Origin: Burkholderiales bacterium
GTDB taxonomy: Bacteria > Pseudomonadota > Gammaproteobacteria > Burkholderiales > Ga0077523
Length of the DNA stretch: 55,334 nt
NCBI GenBank assembly: GCA_019745565.1
Contig: JAIESW010000045.1
Span: forward strand, 1 to 55,334
Direction: 5' to 3'
Part shown: one piece after another, positions 8,266 through 15,922 of the stretch
How the letters are laid out: each line of letters begins with the position of its first letter
Position numbering within the stretch: position 1 is the stretch's first letter
Translations under genes and position numbers: made by a program
The notes under the pieces: generated by a model
Told to the model about the DNA's origin: nothing
What the model saw: the letters and a program-made list of their open reading frames with translations, nothing else
Database searches by the model: none

Positions 8266-9204
8266 CTATCGGTGTTTCTTGTCCTGGTCGCGCTTGTGCG
8301 CGATCAGCGCCATCAGGCGGCGGTCGCGCCACGCTTCGCGGGTGGCGTGTTCACTCTGGGGCATCACCTTGCGGCGCTCGGCTTCGATGCGGCCGGCCAG
8401 TTCGTCGTCCCACGGGCGGTAGGTGACGTCGCGCATCATCCCCTGCATCTTCGGACCGTAGCGCTTGGCGTAGTCGGTGATGCCGCCGGGGGCGTTGAGA
8501 TCGATGGTCTCGAACGGCCCCATGAACGCCCAGCGCAGGCCGAGGCCGTCGCGGATGCACTTGTCGAGATCCTCCACGCTGACGAAACCTTCGTCCACGA
8601 GGCGCCACGATTCCTGCAGCAATGCGGCCTGCAAACGGTTGAGGATGAAGCCCTCGATCTCCTTCTTCACCAGCACGGGCACCTGACCGACCTTCTCGTG
8701 CAGTGCACGGGCACGCTCGACCACCTGTTGGTCGGTAAACGGCGCCGGCGAAATCTCCACCACCGGAATGACGTGCGGTGGATTCACCGGGTGTGCCACC
8801 AGGCAGCGATGGCGGCCGGGCACGTGGCCCGCGAAGCGCGAGGTCTCGATCGTGGAAGTGGACGAAGCGAGAATGCAGTCCGGGGCGGCGAGCGCGTCGA
8901 GGTCGCTGAACACCTGGCGTTTCACGTCTTCACGCTCGGACGTGTTCTCCTGCACGTAGGCCGTACCTTGCAGGGCCGCGGCGAGCGTCGGAGCGCCCGA
9001 GATGCGCGCGGCGACCACAGAAGGTGTTTCGCTCATCAATCCGAACGAGCGGTACTCGGCGAGACCCTCCTCGATCAGCTTGAGTGCATTGTCGACGGCC
9101 CCGGGCGCGCTGTCCCACAGCTTGACGGTGTGGCCGGCGCGCGCAAACACCATGGCCCATGCGCGGCCGATGAGGCCAGCGCCGATGATGGCGATCTGTT
9201 CCAT
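8266..9204 (-). CDS. 3-hydroxyacid dehydrogenase, lambda-crystallin / carnitine dehydrogenase type
   Basis: 312 residues from the ATG at 9204, which has CGGAG at a good distance; the frame continues upstream only as antisense of other genes. The N-terminal NAD-binding motif is IIGAGLIGRAWAMVFARAG. The catalytic region HPVNPPHVIPVVEISP and the C-terminal FILNRLQAALLQESWRLVD match the CRYL1 (L-gulonate 3-dehydrogenase) and bacterial L-carnitine dehydrogenase group. It oxidises a 3-hydroxy acid to the 3-keto acid in the cytoplasm. The next gene downstream, 17 bases away, encodes a beta-keto acid cleavage enzyme, which fits a two-step breakdown of a beta-hydroxy acid. The natural substrate is unknown. 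Confidence 0.88.
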   Translation of the reverse strand: MEQIAIIGAGLIGRAWAMVFARAGHTVKLWDSAPGAVDNALKLIEEGLAEYRSFGLMSETPSVVAARISGAPTLAAALQGTAYVQENTSEREDVKRQVFSDLDALAAPDCILASSTSTIETSRFAGHVPGRHRCLVAHPVNPPHVIPVVEISPAPFTDQQVVERARALHEKVGQVPVLVKKEIEGFILNRLQAALLQESWRLVDEGFVSVEDLDKCIRDGLGLRWAFMGPFETIDLNAPGGITDYAKRYGPKMQGMMRDVTYRPWDDELAGRIEAERRKVMPQSEHATREAWRDRRLMALIAHKRDQDKKHR

Positions 9205-9230
9205 GAACTCCGTGACTCGTGGCGGTTGGG

Positions 9231-10013
9231 TTAGCGCAGCACTTCGACGTTGCCGCAGACGGGCAGCGACTGGCCGCTCACGTGCTTGCCGGCGTCGGAA
9301 GCGAGAAACAGCGCCATGTTGGCGATGTCCTGGGCACTCACCATGAGGCGCATGGAGACGTCGGCGACCATGCGCTTCTTCTGTTCCTCGACGCTGATGC
9401 CGAAGGCCTGCGCCTTGGCCGCGGCCACACGGTCGATGCGATCGCCCTCGACGATGCCGGGCTGGATGCAGTTGACGCGCACGTGGTCCGGGCCCGCTTC
9501 CATCGCGAGGCTCTGGGTGAGACCCACGACGGCCCACTTGGCGGCGGCATAGGGCGAGCGCAGCGGAAAACCCAGGCGACCGGCCGTGGAGGAGAGGTTG
9601 ATGATGCTGCCGCCACCGGCGGCCTTGATCATGGGCATGCCGAGCCGGGTGCAATAGAAGATGCCGTTCAGATCGATGGCGATGCAGCGCTCCCAGTCCG
9701 CGATGCTGATGTCCTCGATCTTCCCGGTAGGGCCGGCAATGCCGGCATTGTTGATCAGCACATCGAGACCGCCGAGGATGCGTTTCACGTCGGCGAACAG
9801 CGCATCCACCTGCTTCAGATCGGAGACGTCGCAGACCGTGCTGGTGATTGCGGGGCGCGCGGCGCGCAGCGAGTCGATGGCCTTGGTGTCCACGTCGCAG
9901 ATGTGGACGCGGGCCCCGGCATCCGCGAACGTCTCGGCCATAGCCCGGCCGATGCCGCCGGCACCGGCCGTGATGAGCACGCGCTTGCCGGGCACCGCGA
10001 GATCCGGTTTCAT
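9231..10013 (-). CDS. SDR-family dehydrogenase
   Basis: 260 residues, classical short-chain dehydrogenase/reductase size. The NAD(P) motif is ITAGAGGIGRAMAE (residues about 14-27); the strand-4 motif is INNAG; the catalytic set is the serine in INLSSTAG and YAAAK. An acidic residue after the second beta strand (HICDVD) favours NAD over NADP. It heads the minus-strand catabolic group SDR - 3-hydroxyacid dehydrogenase - BKACE, with a 26-base gap to the next gene, so it probably takes part in oxidising the same or an upstream hydroxylated substrate. The ATG at 10013 has GGGAGGAG ahead of it. Confidence 0.88.
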   Translation of the reverse strand: MKPDLAVPGKRVLITAGAGGIGRAMAETFADAGARVHICDVDTKAIDSLRAARPAITSTVCDVSDLKQVDALFADVKRILGGLDVLINNAGIAGPTGKIEDISIADWERCIAIDLNGIFYCTRLGMPMIKAAGGGSIINLSSTAGRLGFPLRSPYAAAKWAVVGLTQSLAMEAGPDHVRVNCIQPGIVEGDRIDRVAAAKAQAFGISVEEQKKRMVADVSMRLMVSAQDIANMALFLASDAGKHVSGQSLPVCGNVEVLR

Positions 10014-10076
10014 GACTGTCTCCTCCCTCGTATCGTTCTGGTGAAACGCGAGATTCTAGATCAATAGCACCGGGAA

Positions 10077-11045
10077 TCAGGCTCGCGCATGCGTGACACA
10101 GGGTTCGTCCCGGCACACGAACACTTCGATGGTCACGTGTTCCAGGCCGTCCATGCCGGCGAGCAGGCCCTTGTAGTGCTCGGCGGAGCGCGGCTCGTGC
10201 GTGACGATGGACAGGATCAGAGCGCGCTGATCGCCGCCGATGCGCCACAGCCGCAGGTCCGCCACGCGGTTGTCGGCGTCGGCTTCGATGCGCTTCACGA
10301 TCTCGGTTTCGAGGCTGGTGTCGTCCGAAGCGTCCAGCAGCACCATGCCGGTGCTCTTCAACAAGCCCCAGGCCCACCAGCCGATCAATACCGAGCCGGC
10401 GATGGCAACCGTCGGGTCGAGCCATACCCAGCCGAGCCACTTGCCGGCCGCCAGGGCCACGATCGCGAGCACCGAAGTGAGGGCATCGGCGATCACGTGC
10501 AGGTAGGCCGCCCGCAGATTGTGGTCGTGGTGATGATCATGGTCATGGCCGTGGTGGTCGTGAGCATGATCGTGGTCCGCCGCTCGCCCGCCCGAGAGCA
10601 GCAGCGCGCTCGCGACGTTGACCGCGAGTCCCAGCGCCGCCACCACCATCGCCTCGGTGAAGTGCACGGAGATGGGCTGCACCAGCCGCTGCACGGATTC
10701 CACGGCCATCAGCACGGCCACACCGGCCAGCAGCAGGGCGCTGGCGAATCCGGCCAGGGCGCTCACCTTGCCGGTGCCGAAGGAGAAACGCTCGCTTTCG
10801 GCGTGCCGCCGTGCGAACGAATACGCGAAGGCGGCGATCCCCAGCGCGGCAGCGTGCGAACCCATGTGCCAGCCGTCCGCCAGCAGAGCCATCGAGCCGG
10901 TGAGCCAGCCGGCGATCAGCTCGACCACCATGGTTGCAATCGTGAGCGCAAAGACCAGCCGCGCCTTGCGTTCGGAGGCGTGGTGCTGAGCGGGCAGCGG
11001 CGCGCGTTCCTGGCGCCAGCGCTCGAGGGAAGCGTCGCGGTGCAT
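10077..11045 (-). CDS. dmeF: Cation diffusion facilitator metal exporter, DmeF-like
   Basis: 322 residues from the ATG at 11045; a TTG at 11066 would add seven but has no spaced ribosome site. The first helices carry GWLTGSMALLADGWHMGSH, containing the HxxxD-type metal residues of the CDF family. A long histidine-rich loop (HDHAHDHHGHDHDHHHDH) joins the central helices, and the second site is HVIADALTS. The C-terminal cytoplasmic domain is short. It exports divalent metal by proton antiport across the inner membrane. The motif GSMALLADGWHMGSHAAALG resembles the Co/Ni exporter DmeF more than zinc CzcD types. It sits 70 bases downstream of a Fur-family regulator on the same strand. Confidence 0.85.
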   Translation of the reverse strand: MHRDASLERWRQERAPLPAQHHASERKARLVFALTIATMVVELIAGWLTGSMALLADGWHMGSHAAALGIAAFAYSFARRHAESERFSFGTGKVSALAGFASALLLAGVAVLMAVESVQRLVQPISVHFTEAMVVAALGLAVNVASALLLSGGRAADHDHAHDHHGHDHDHHHDHNLRAAYLHVIADALTSVLAIVALAAGKWLGWVWLDPTVAIAGSVLIGWWAWGLLKSTGMVLLDASDDTSLETEIVKRIEADADNRVADLRLWRIGGDQRALILSIVTHEPRSAEHYKGLLAGMDGLEHVTIEVFVCRDEPCVTHARA

Positions 11046-11115
11046 GGGTTCGGGGAACCTCTTCAACCCCGATTCTATCGGGAGTCGGGTCGCGCTGCCG
11101 CCCGACGGGCCGATG

Positions 11116-11610
11116 TCAGCGGCGGGCCGTGACTCCGCGTCGACCGTTCAGGTGCGAATGCTTGCGCGGATCGTGTGCCTTGTTCGCCGGGGAACATTCG
11201 GCGCACAGCCCCTTCACCGTGAGGTCCATGCTCTGCGGCGTGAACCCGGCGGGCAGCACGGGCGTGTAGCCGGACCCGAGATCGTCCAGGCAGATGATGT
11301 TCTGGCAGCACATGCACTTGAAATGGGCATGGTTGTGCGAGTTCGCGTTGCCGGCGGCGTTGAAACGCCAGACGCGGTCGTCACCGCTGATCTTGTGCGC
11401 GAGATCCTGCGTGGTGAGCCAGTCGAGCACGCGATACACCGTCACGCGATCGATGCCCGACGCGGGCGACAGGCGGTTCTCGATTTCCGAGTGCGTGAGC
11501 GCCCCTTCGGCCTTCAGCAGGCTCGCGAGGATCTCGATGCGGGCATTGGTGACGCGGGCACCGGTGTTGCGGATCAGTTCTTCCGCGGTCACGCGATAGT
11601 TGACGGCCAT
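11116..11610 (-). CDS. Fur-family transcriptional regulator (Zur/PerR-like)
   Basis: 164 residues. An N-terminal winged helix (about 10-80, ARIEILASLLKAEGALTHSEI and DRVTVYRVLDWL) is followed by a metal-sensing dimer domain with NHAHFKC, a CMCC cluster and a second pair CAEC, the usual structural zinc ligands. It would bind an operator as a metal-loaded dimer. The adjacent downstream gene is a CDF exporter, so the regulator may sense excess Zn, Co or Ni and control export. Upstream on the same strand, TTGTCG (11681-11676) and TTAAAT (11657-11652) 18 bases apart are a possible promoter. No clear Fur or Zur box was recognised. Confidence 0.85.
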   Translation of the reverse strand: MAVNYRVTAEELIRNTGARVTNARIEILASLLKAEGALTHSEIENRLSPASGIDRVTVYRVLDWLTTQDLAHKISGDDRVWRFNAAGNANSHNHAHFKCMCCQNIICLDDLGSGYTPVLPAGFTPQSMDLTVKGLCAECSPANKAHDPRKHSHLNGRRGVTARR

Positions 11611-11712
11611 GGAGGCGATCGCTCACGCGAAGCGAATTCGGGCGGGCAGATATTTAATCACGTCACATGCGCAGCCGACAACGGCGAATCGCGTGACGGA
11701 TTGTTGCAGCCG

Positions 11713-11744
11713 GAGAAGCGCGTGCGATCGCGCACGCGCTTCTC
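11713..11744. terminator. Perfect 14-base-arm hairpin near the end of the ABC binding-protein gene
   Basis: Arms at 11713-11726 and 11731-11744 are exact inverted copies around the loop ATCG. The hairpin begins 17 bases after the minus-strand stop at 11761, so it is well placed to end or protect that mRNA. The T-rich run (TTTCTTCTTC) lies on the plus-strand side, so for the minus-strand gene it lacks a U tract. Confidence 0.55.
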
Positions 11745-11760
11745 GTTTCTTCTTCGATGC

Positions 11761-13044
11761 TTACTGCTTCTTGAAGCCGCCGCGGATCCAGTCGATGCTC
11801 TTCACGCCGTCGGGCGGGCTGATCTGCTCGGGCGGATAGAACTTCACGTTGGTGAGCGTCGCCTTGCCGTCGACGATGCGCACGGTCCCCATCGGAACAC
11901 TCTGCACCGCCTGATGGCCCTTGCCGAGCGCCATGTCGACGATGCCGGCCACCGATTCGAACTTCAGGTATTCGAAGGCCTTGATGATCTCGTCATCGGA
12001 CGGTGCCTTGCCGCCGTTGGTCTTCATCGCCTTTTCGTAGGCGGCCTTCGCGCCGAAGAAGGCCGTGGCCATGTGGTACGAGGAGTACACCGGCAGTGCC
12101 TTGTACTGCTCCTGATAGACCTTGCGGAACCAGAGATTCAGCTTGGTCGACGGTGCGAACGGGCCGTTCGGGCCCCGGGCGCCGATCATGGTGCCGTCGG
12201 GCAGCTGGGCCCCCAGGCGCTCGAGCACCGTCTCGCCGCAGATGATGACGTTGGGCGATTTCTTCAGCAGCCCGCGCGGGGCCGCCTGCAGGATGTAGGC
12301 CTCCAGGTCGCCGCCCCACAGGGAGTTCTGGATGATCTCGGCGTTGCTAGCGACCAATGCCGAGATCTCCGTGCCGTACTGGCCGGCACCGAGCTTCGGC
12401 GTCATGTTGGTCGCGATCTGCGCCTGCGGCTTCAGCATCTTCATCGACTCGGTGAAGTCCGACCACGCGTCCTGGCCCCAGGCATAGTTCGGATTGAGCC
12501 CCGAGAAGGTCTTGATGTTGGGGTACATCTCGGCCACGTAGCGCGCCACGGCGACATTCTCCTGCGTGGCCATGGTGGTCGTGCGGAAGACGTACTTGTA
12601 CGTGTTCTCCTCAAAGATGCGGTTGGTGGCGCAGTCGAAGAGCACGGTGAGCTTCTTCATCTCCTCAGCCACCGGTGCGACGGCGAGGCAGTCGCCACTG
12701 GAGATGACACCGATGACCAGATCGACCTCCTGGCGGCTCACCAGGTTGCGGTATTCGGTGACCACCTTCGTCGGGCCGCCGGCTTCGTCGACGTAGACCA
12801 CTTCGATCGGCCGGCCGCCGAAACCCTTCTGTTCGTAGCCGGGCACGATGCCGCCCTTGTTGAAGGCTTCTACCAGGGCGTCGGCCGCATTCTTCGCCGG
12901 GACGCCGAACGGACCCGCTGCCGGACCCGACAGGAAGGTGATGACGCCGATCTTGAGCGGCTTCGTGTCCTGGGCCTGGACCGGCGTGGTGAAACCGACG
13001 AGAGCGCCGAACAGCGCGGCGACGGACAGCAAAGCCCGAACCAT
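11761..13044 (-). CDS. ABC transporter substrate-binding protein, branched-chain amino acid type
   Basis: 427 residues from the ATG at 13044, with GAGGAG seven bases ahead; the frame is open far upstream only as antisense of tsaB and rimI. A signal peptide ends near TPVQAQ (about residue 24). The mature protein begins LKIGVITFLSGPAAGPFG, the standard opening of the LivJ-type periplasmic binding fold (Peripla_BP_6). Two Rossmann-like lobes follow. Ligands of this family include amino acids, amides, urea and aromatic acids. No permease or ATPase gene is adjacent, so it is an orphan in this window and either borrows a distant transporter or has a sensing role. Confidence 0.88.
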   Translation of the reverse strand: MVRALLSVAALFGALVGFTTPVQAQDTKPLKIGVITFLSGPAAGPFGVPAKNAADALVEAFNKGGIVPGYEQKGFGGRPIEVVYVDEAGGPTKVVTEYRNLVSRQEVDLVIGVISSGDCLAVAPVAEEMKKLTVLFDCATNRIFEENTYKYVFRTTTMATQENVAVARYVAEMYPNIKTFSGLNPNYAWGQDAWSDFTESMKMLKPQAQIATNMTPKLGAGQYGTEISALVASNAEIIQNSLWGGDLEAYILQAAPRGLLKKSPNVIICGETVLERLGAQLPDGTMIGARGPNGPFAPSTKLNLWFRKVYQEQYKALPVYSSYHMATAFFGAKAAYEKAMKTNGGKAPSDDEIIKAFEYLKFESVAGIVDMALGKGHQAVQSVPMGTVRIVDGKATLTNVKFYPPEQISPPDGVKSIDWIRGGFKKQ

Positions 13045-13117
13045 GATGAATCTCCTCATATTGTTGGGACTGACGTTTCGATTCGGCGCGGCGGTCGTGC
13101 TGCGGAAATCGCGCCGG

Positions 13118-13155
13118 ATTATACAAGCCGGGTTCCGCAGCTCATCCGATACAAT
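13118..13155. promoter_or_regulatory. Divergent promoter region, ABC binding protein / tsaB
   Basis: A perfect TATAAT lies on the minus strand at 13123-13118, giving a leader of about 70 bases to the binding-protein ATG. A TACAAT lies on the plus strand at 13150-13155, about 50 bases before tsaB. Neither has a strong -35 at the standard distance. Confidence 0.45.
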
Positions 13156-13207
13156 CGGAAGCTTCCTGAACGGTCCCGCATGCCCACGCGTTGACCGCGC
13201 CGCCCGC

Positions 13208-13873
13208 TTGAAGATCCTCGCGCTCGACACGTCCACCGAGTACTGCTCCGCCGCCCTCCGGGTGGACGGCGAGGAATGGCAATGCCTCGAACACGCCGGC
13301 CAGCGGCATTCGCAGCTGCTGCTGCCGATGGTCGACCGGCTGTTGGGAGAGGCCGGCCTCACCGTGCGGCAGCTCGATGGCATAGCGGCCGCGGTTGGCC
13401 CCGGGTCGTTCACGGGGTTGCGCATTGCCACGGCCGTGGGCCAGGGCCTCGCGTTCGGTGCCGGTCTGCCGGTCGTGCCCGTGGGTACCCTGGCGGCCTT
13501 GGCCGAGGGCTGCGATGGCGGACAGATCGCAACGGCGCTCGATGCGCGCATGGGCGAGGTGTACTTCGCCGCATTCCGCCGCGGCGCCGCCGGTATCGAA
13601 CCGGTCATCGAACCGACGCTCGCCGCGCCCGAAGCAGTGCCCCGGCTGCCCGTCGGTGAATGGGTGGCCTGCGGCGTGGGGTTCGACCGCTTCGGCGCCG
13701 CGCTGGCGGCGCGTCTCGGTCCGATCGAGATACTGCACGATCGCCATCCGGAAGCGCGCTTCGTTGCACGCATCGCAGCCCGGCGGCTGGCTGCCGGTGA
13801 GCGCCACGAGGCCGATGCGCTGGTCCCGCTGTACGTGCGCGACAAGGTCGCGCTCACCACGGCCGAACGATGA
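13208..13873 (+). CDS. tsaB: tRNA threonylcarbamoyladenosine biosynthesis protein TsaB
   Basis: 221 residues. The best start is a TTG at 13208, which gives the family opening LKILALDTSTEYCSAAL; the frame is open upstream without homologous sequence. The segment HSQLLLPMVDRLL and the signature AAAVGPGSFTGLRIA identify TsaB, the inactive ASKHA-fold partner of TsaD in the t6A37 tRNA modification complex. The usual length is about 220-230. The stop TGA (13871-13873) overlaps the ATG of rimI in ATGA, so the two are translationally coupled, an arrangement common in proteobacteria. Confidence 0.93.
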   Translation: MKILALDTSTEYCSAALRVDGEEWQCLEHAGQRHSQLLLPMVDRLLGEAGLTVRQLDGIAAAVGPGSFTGLRIATAVGQGLAFGAGLPVVPVGTLAALAEGCDGGQIATALDARMGEVYFAAFRRGAAGIEPVIEPTLAAPEAVPRLPVGEWVACGVGFDRFGAALAARLGPIEILHDRHPEARFVARIAARRLAAGERHEADALVPLYVRDKVALTTAER

Positions 13874-14331
13874 GTGCCTTGCCGCAGGCGCTCCCGCGCT
13901 ATCGTCCCATGCGGACCACGGATCTCGACGCCGTCGTCGCGATCGAGGACGACATCTACACCCACCCCTGGACACTCGGCAATTTCCGCGACTCCCTTGC
14001 CGCGGGCTATTCGTGCTGGGTGCTGGAGTGCGGCGGCGTGTTGTGGGGCTACGGCGTGCTCATGATGGGCGTGGACGAAGCGCACCTGCTCAACCTGAGC
14101 ATTGCCCGCACACGCCAGCGGGCCGGTCTCGGACGGCAACTGCTCGAGTTCTTCGTCGGACGGGCACGGGAGATGGGGGCACAGGTGATGTTCCTCGAAG
14201 TGCGGCCGTCCAATACCGCAGGGCGCGGCCTCTATGCGAGTGCCGGCTTCCGCGAGATGGCGGTGCGCAAGAACTACTACCCGGCCGATCGCGGACGCGA
14301 AGACGCGATCCTGATGGGCCGCGATCTGTGA
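13870..14331 (+). CDS. rimI: Ribosomal protein bS18 N-acetyltransferase RimI
   Basis: 153 residues, a single GNAT domain. The acetyl-CoA binding motif A reads IARTRQRAGLGRQLLEFF, and the RimI-typical segment EVRPSNTAGRGLYASAGF is followed by RKNYYP, which contains the catalytic-type tyrosine. It acetylates the N-terminal alanine of S18. Position directly after tsaB with a 4-base overlap supports the call over other GNAT enzymes. Confidence 0.92.
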   Translation: MSALPQALPRYRPMRTTDLDAVVAIEDDIYTHPWTLGNFRDSLAAGYSCWVLECGGVLWGYGVLMMGVDEAHLLNLSIARTRQRAGLGRQLLEFFVGRAREMGAQVMFLEVRPSNTAGRGLYASAGFREMAVRKNYYPADRGREDAILMGRDL

Positions 14332-14339
14332 AGATGAAA

Positions 14340-14474
14340 CGGCCCCCACGCTCGCTTCGCTCCCTGCCCTCCGAGGGGGCGCGTCAGTGCCTTGGGGCGG
14401 CCCGGCGGCACCCACCTCACGATTCATCGGGAGAAGGCCTGTGCGGCCCGGCTGCGCCGGCCGCTGGCCCATCG
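14340..14474 (+). repeat. Dispersed repeat, family 2 (copy 1, long form)
   Basis: The core GCCCCCACGCTCGC...CCGAGGGGGCGCGTCAGTG...CTTGGGGCGGCCCGGCG recurs at 40839-40913 and, inverted, at 51545-51622. The tail at 14441-14474 matches 24486-24519 at 30 of 34 bases. The unit occupies almost the whole gap between rimI and the uracil-DNA glycosylase gene. Confidence 0.75.
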
Positions 14475-14496
14475 CGACAGCGAGTACCGTACTGAC

Positions 14497-15243
14497 ATGC
14501 CCACCCGCTCCCAGGTGCTCGAGGAACTCGGCATCGGCCCCGAATGGGTCCGTCGCGATCGACCGGCGGAGGCGTCCGCGCGGCCTGCCGTCGAATCACC
14601 GCCGGTGGTGGACACGTCACCACTCGCACTCGAGGCCGGGTCCGGTCTCGACGCGCGCGCGGCCGCCGTGCTCGAGATGGATTGGCCCGCGCTCAAGGCC
14701 TGCGTGGCGGCGTGTACCTCGTGCCCGCTTGCACCCACGAGAACGCAGACGGTGTTCGGCGTCGGCGACGAAGCGGCGGACTGGCTCTTCGTCGGTGAAG
14801 GCCCGGGGGCGGAAGAGGACCAGCGCGGCGAACCGTTCGTGGGCCAGGCCGGCCGCCTGCTCGACAACATGCTTGCCGCCATCGGGCTGAAACGCGGCGA
14901 CGACGTGTACATCGCCAACGTGGTGAAGTGCCGTCCGCCCAACAACCGCAACCCGGAACCGCTCGAAGCGGAACGCTGCCGGCCGTTCCTGCAGCGGCAG
15001 GTGGATCTTATCCGGCCGAAACTCATCGTCGCGCTGGGAAAGGTTCCCGCCACCAACCTGCTCGGACGCGACGCGACCATCGCCTCGCTGCGTGGCAGCC
15101 TCCACGAATATCGCGGCATTCCGCTCATCGTCACGTACCACCCGGCCTATCTGCTGCGCAACCTGCACGACAAGTCGAAGGCGTGGGAAGATCTCTGCTT
15201 CGCGCGCGATACGATGGCGAAACTGAAGGCTGCCGCTGCTTGA
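14497..15243 (+). CDS. Uracil-DNA glycosylase, family 4 (iron-sulfur type)
   Basis: 248 residues from the ATG at 14497; the open frame upstream lies in repeat sequence. Motif 1 is GEGPGAEEDQRGEPFVGQAG and the C-terminal motif is HPAYLLR. Cysteines in CTSCPLAPTR, NVVKCRPP and AERCRPF match the four ligands of the 4Fe-4S cluster of family 4 enzymes. It removes uracil from DNA arising by cytosine deamination or dUTP misincorporation. The N-terminal 80 residues are variable and resemble the linker often seen in proteobacterial members. It follows tsaB-rimI on the same strand, a frequent arrangement. Confidence 0.92.
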   Translation: MPTRSQVLEELGIGPEWVRRDRPAEASARPAVESPPVVDTSPLALEAGSGLDARAAAVLEMDWPALKACVAACTSCPLAPTRTQTVFGVGDEAADWLFVGEGPGAEEDQRGEPFVGQAGRLLDNMLAAIGLKRGDDVYIANVVKCRPPNNRNPEPLEAERCRPFLQRQVDLIRPKLIVALGKVPATNLLGRDATIASLRGSLHEYRGIPLIVTYHPAYLLRNLHDKSKAWEDLCFARDTMAKLKAAAA

Positions 15244-15298
15244 GATGTCCATCGTTTGCCCCCATTCATGGGGCAGCACTCACCCGAGGAGCCCGTCC

Positions 15299-15916
15299 AT
15301 GTTGAAACGTCTCGCCGTCCTGTTCGCCCTGGCTGCCAGCGCGCTTCTGTCGGGCTGCGGCTATAACACCATCCAGTCGCAGGACGAGGAGGTGAAGGCT
15401 GCGTGGAGCGAGGTCGTGAACCAGTATCAGCGCCGTGCCGATCTGGTGCCGAACCTGGTGAACACGGTGAAGGGCTTTGCCGAACAGGAGAAGGAGATCC
15501 TGCTCGGCGTGACCGAGGCGCGTTCGAAGGTCGGCAGCATCCAGGCCACGCCGGAACTGGTGAACGATCCTGCCGCGCTCGACAAATTCATCAAGGCGCA
15601 GGGCGAGATGACCTCCGCGCTGTCGCGCCTGCTGGTGGTGGCGGAGAACTATCCGCAACTGAAGTCCGACCAGAATTTCCGCGATCTGCAGGCGCAGCTC
15701 GAGGGCACCGAGAATCGCATCACCGTGGCGCGCAACCGCTACATCAAATCGGTGCAGACCTACAACACCACCGTGCGGCAGTTCCCGGTCAACCTGACGG
15801 CCATGGTGTTCGGCTACAAGGAGAAGGCCAACTTCTCGGTCGAGAACGAAGCCGCCATCGCGAAGCCGCCCACGGTCGACTTCAGCAAACCCGCCGCGCC
15901 CGCACCGGCGAAGTAA
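15299..15916 (+). CDS. lemA: LemA family lipoprotein
   Basis: 205 residues from the ATG at 15299 (CGAGGAG ahead of it). The N-terminus is a lipoprotein signal with lipobox LLSGC. The helical LemA domain follows: NQYQRRADLVPNLVNTVKGF and the C-terminal YNTTVRQFPVNLTAMVFGY are family signatures. The tail is rich in Pro and Ala. LemA proteins are envelope helical-bundle proteins of unclear function, usually encoded beside TPM-domain genes, as here. The stop lies 6 bases before the next start. Confidence 0.93.
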   Translation: MLKRLAVLFALAASALLSGCGYNTIQSQDEEVKAAWSEVVNQYQRRADLVPNLVNTVKGFAEQEKEILLGVTEARSKVGSIQATPELVNDPAALDKFIKAQGEMTSALSRLLVVAENYPQLKSDQNFRDLQAQLEGTENRITVARNRYIKSVQTYNTTVRQFPVNLTAMVFGYKEKANFSVENEAAIAKPPTVDFSKPAAPAPAK

Positions 15917-15922
15917 CGCGCA

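Noticed and set aside
11044..13194. Long plus-strand open frame opposite dmeF, fur and the ABC binding protein
   Set aside because: It runs across three well-supported minus-strand genes and shows no domain; it is a composition artefact.
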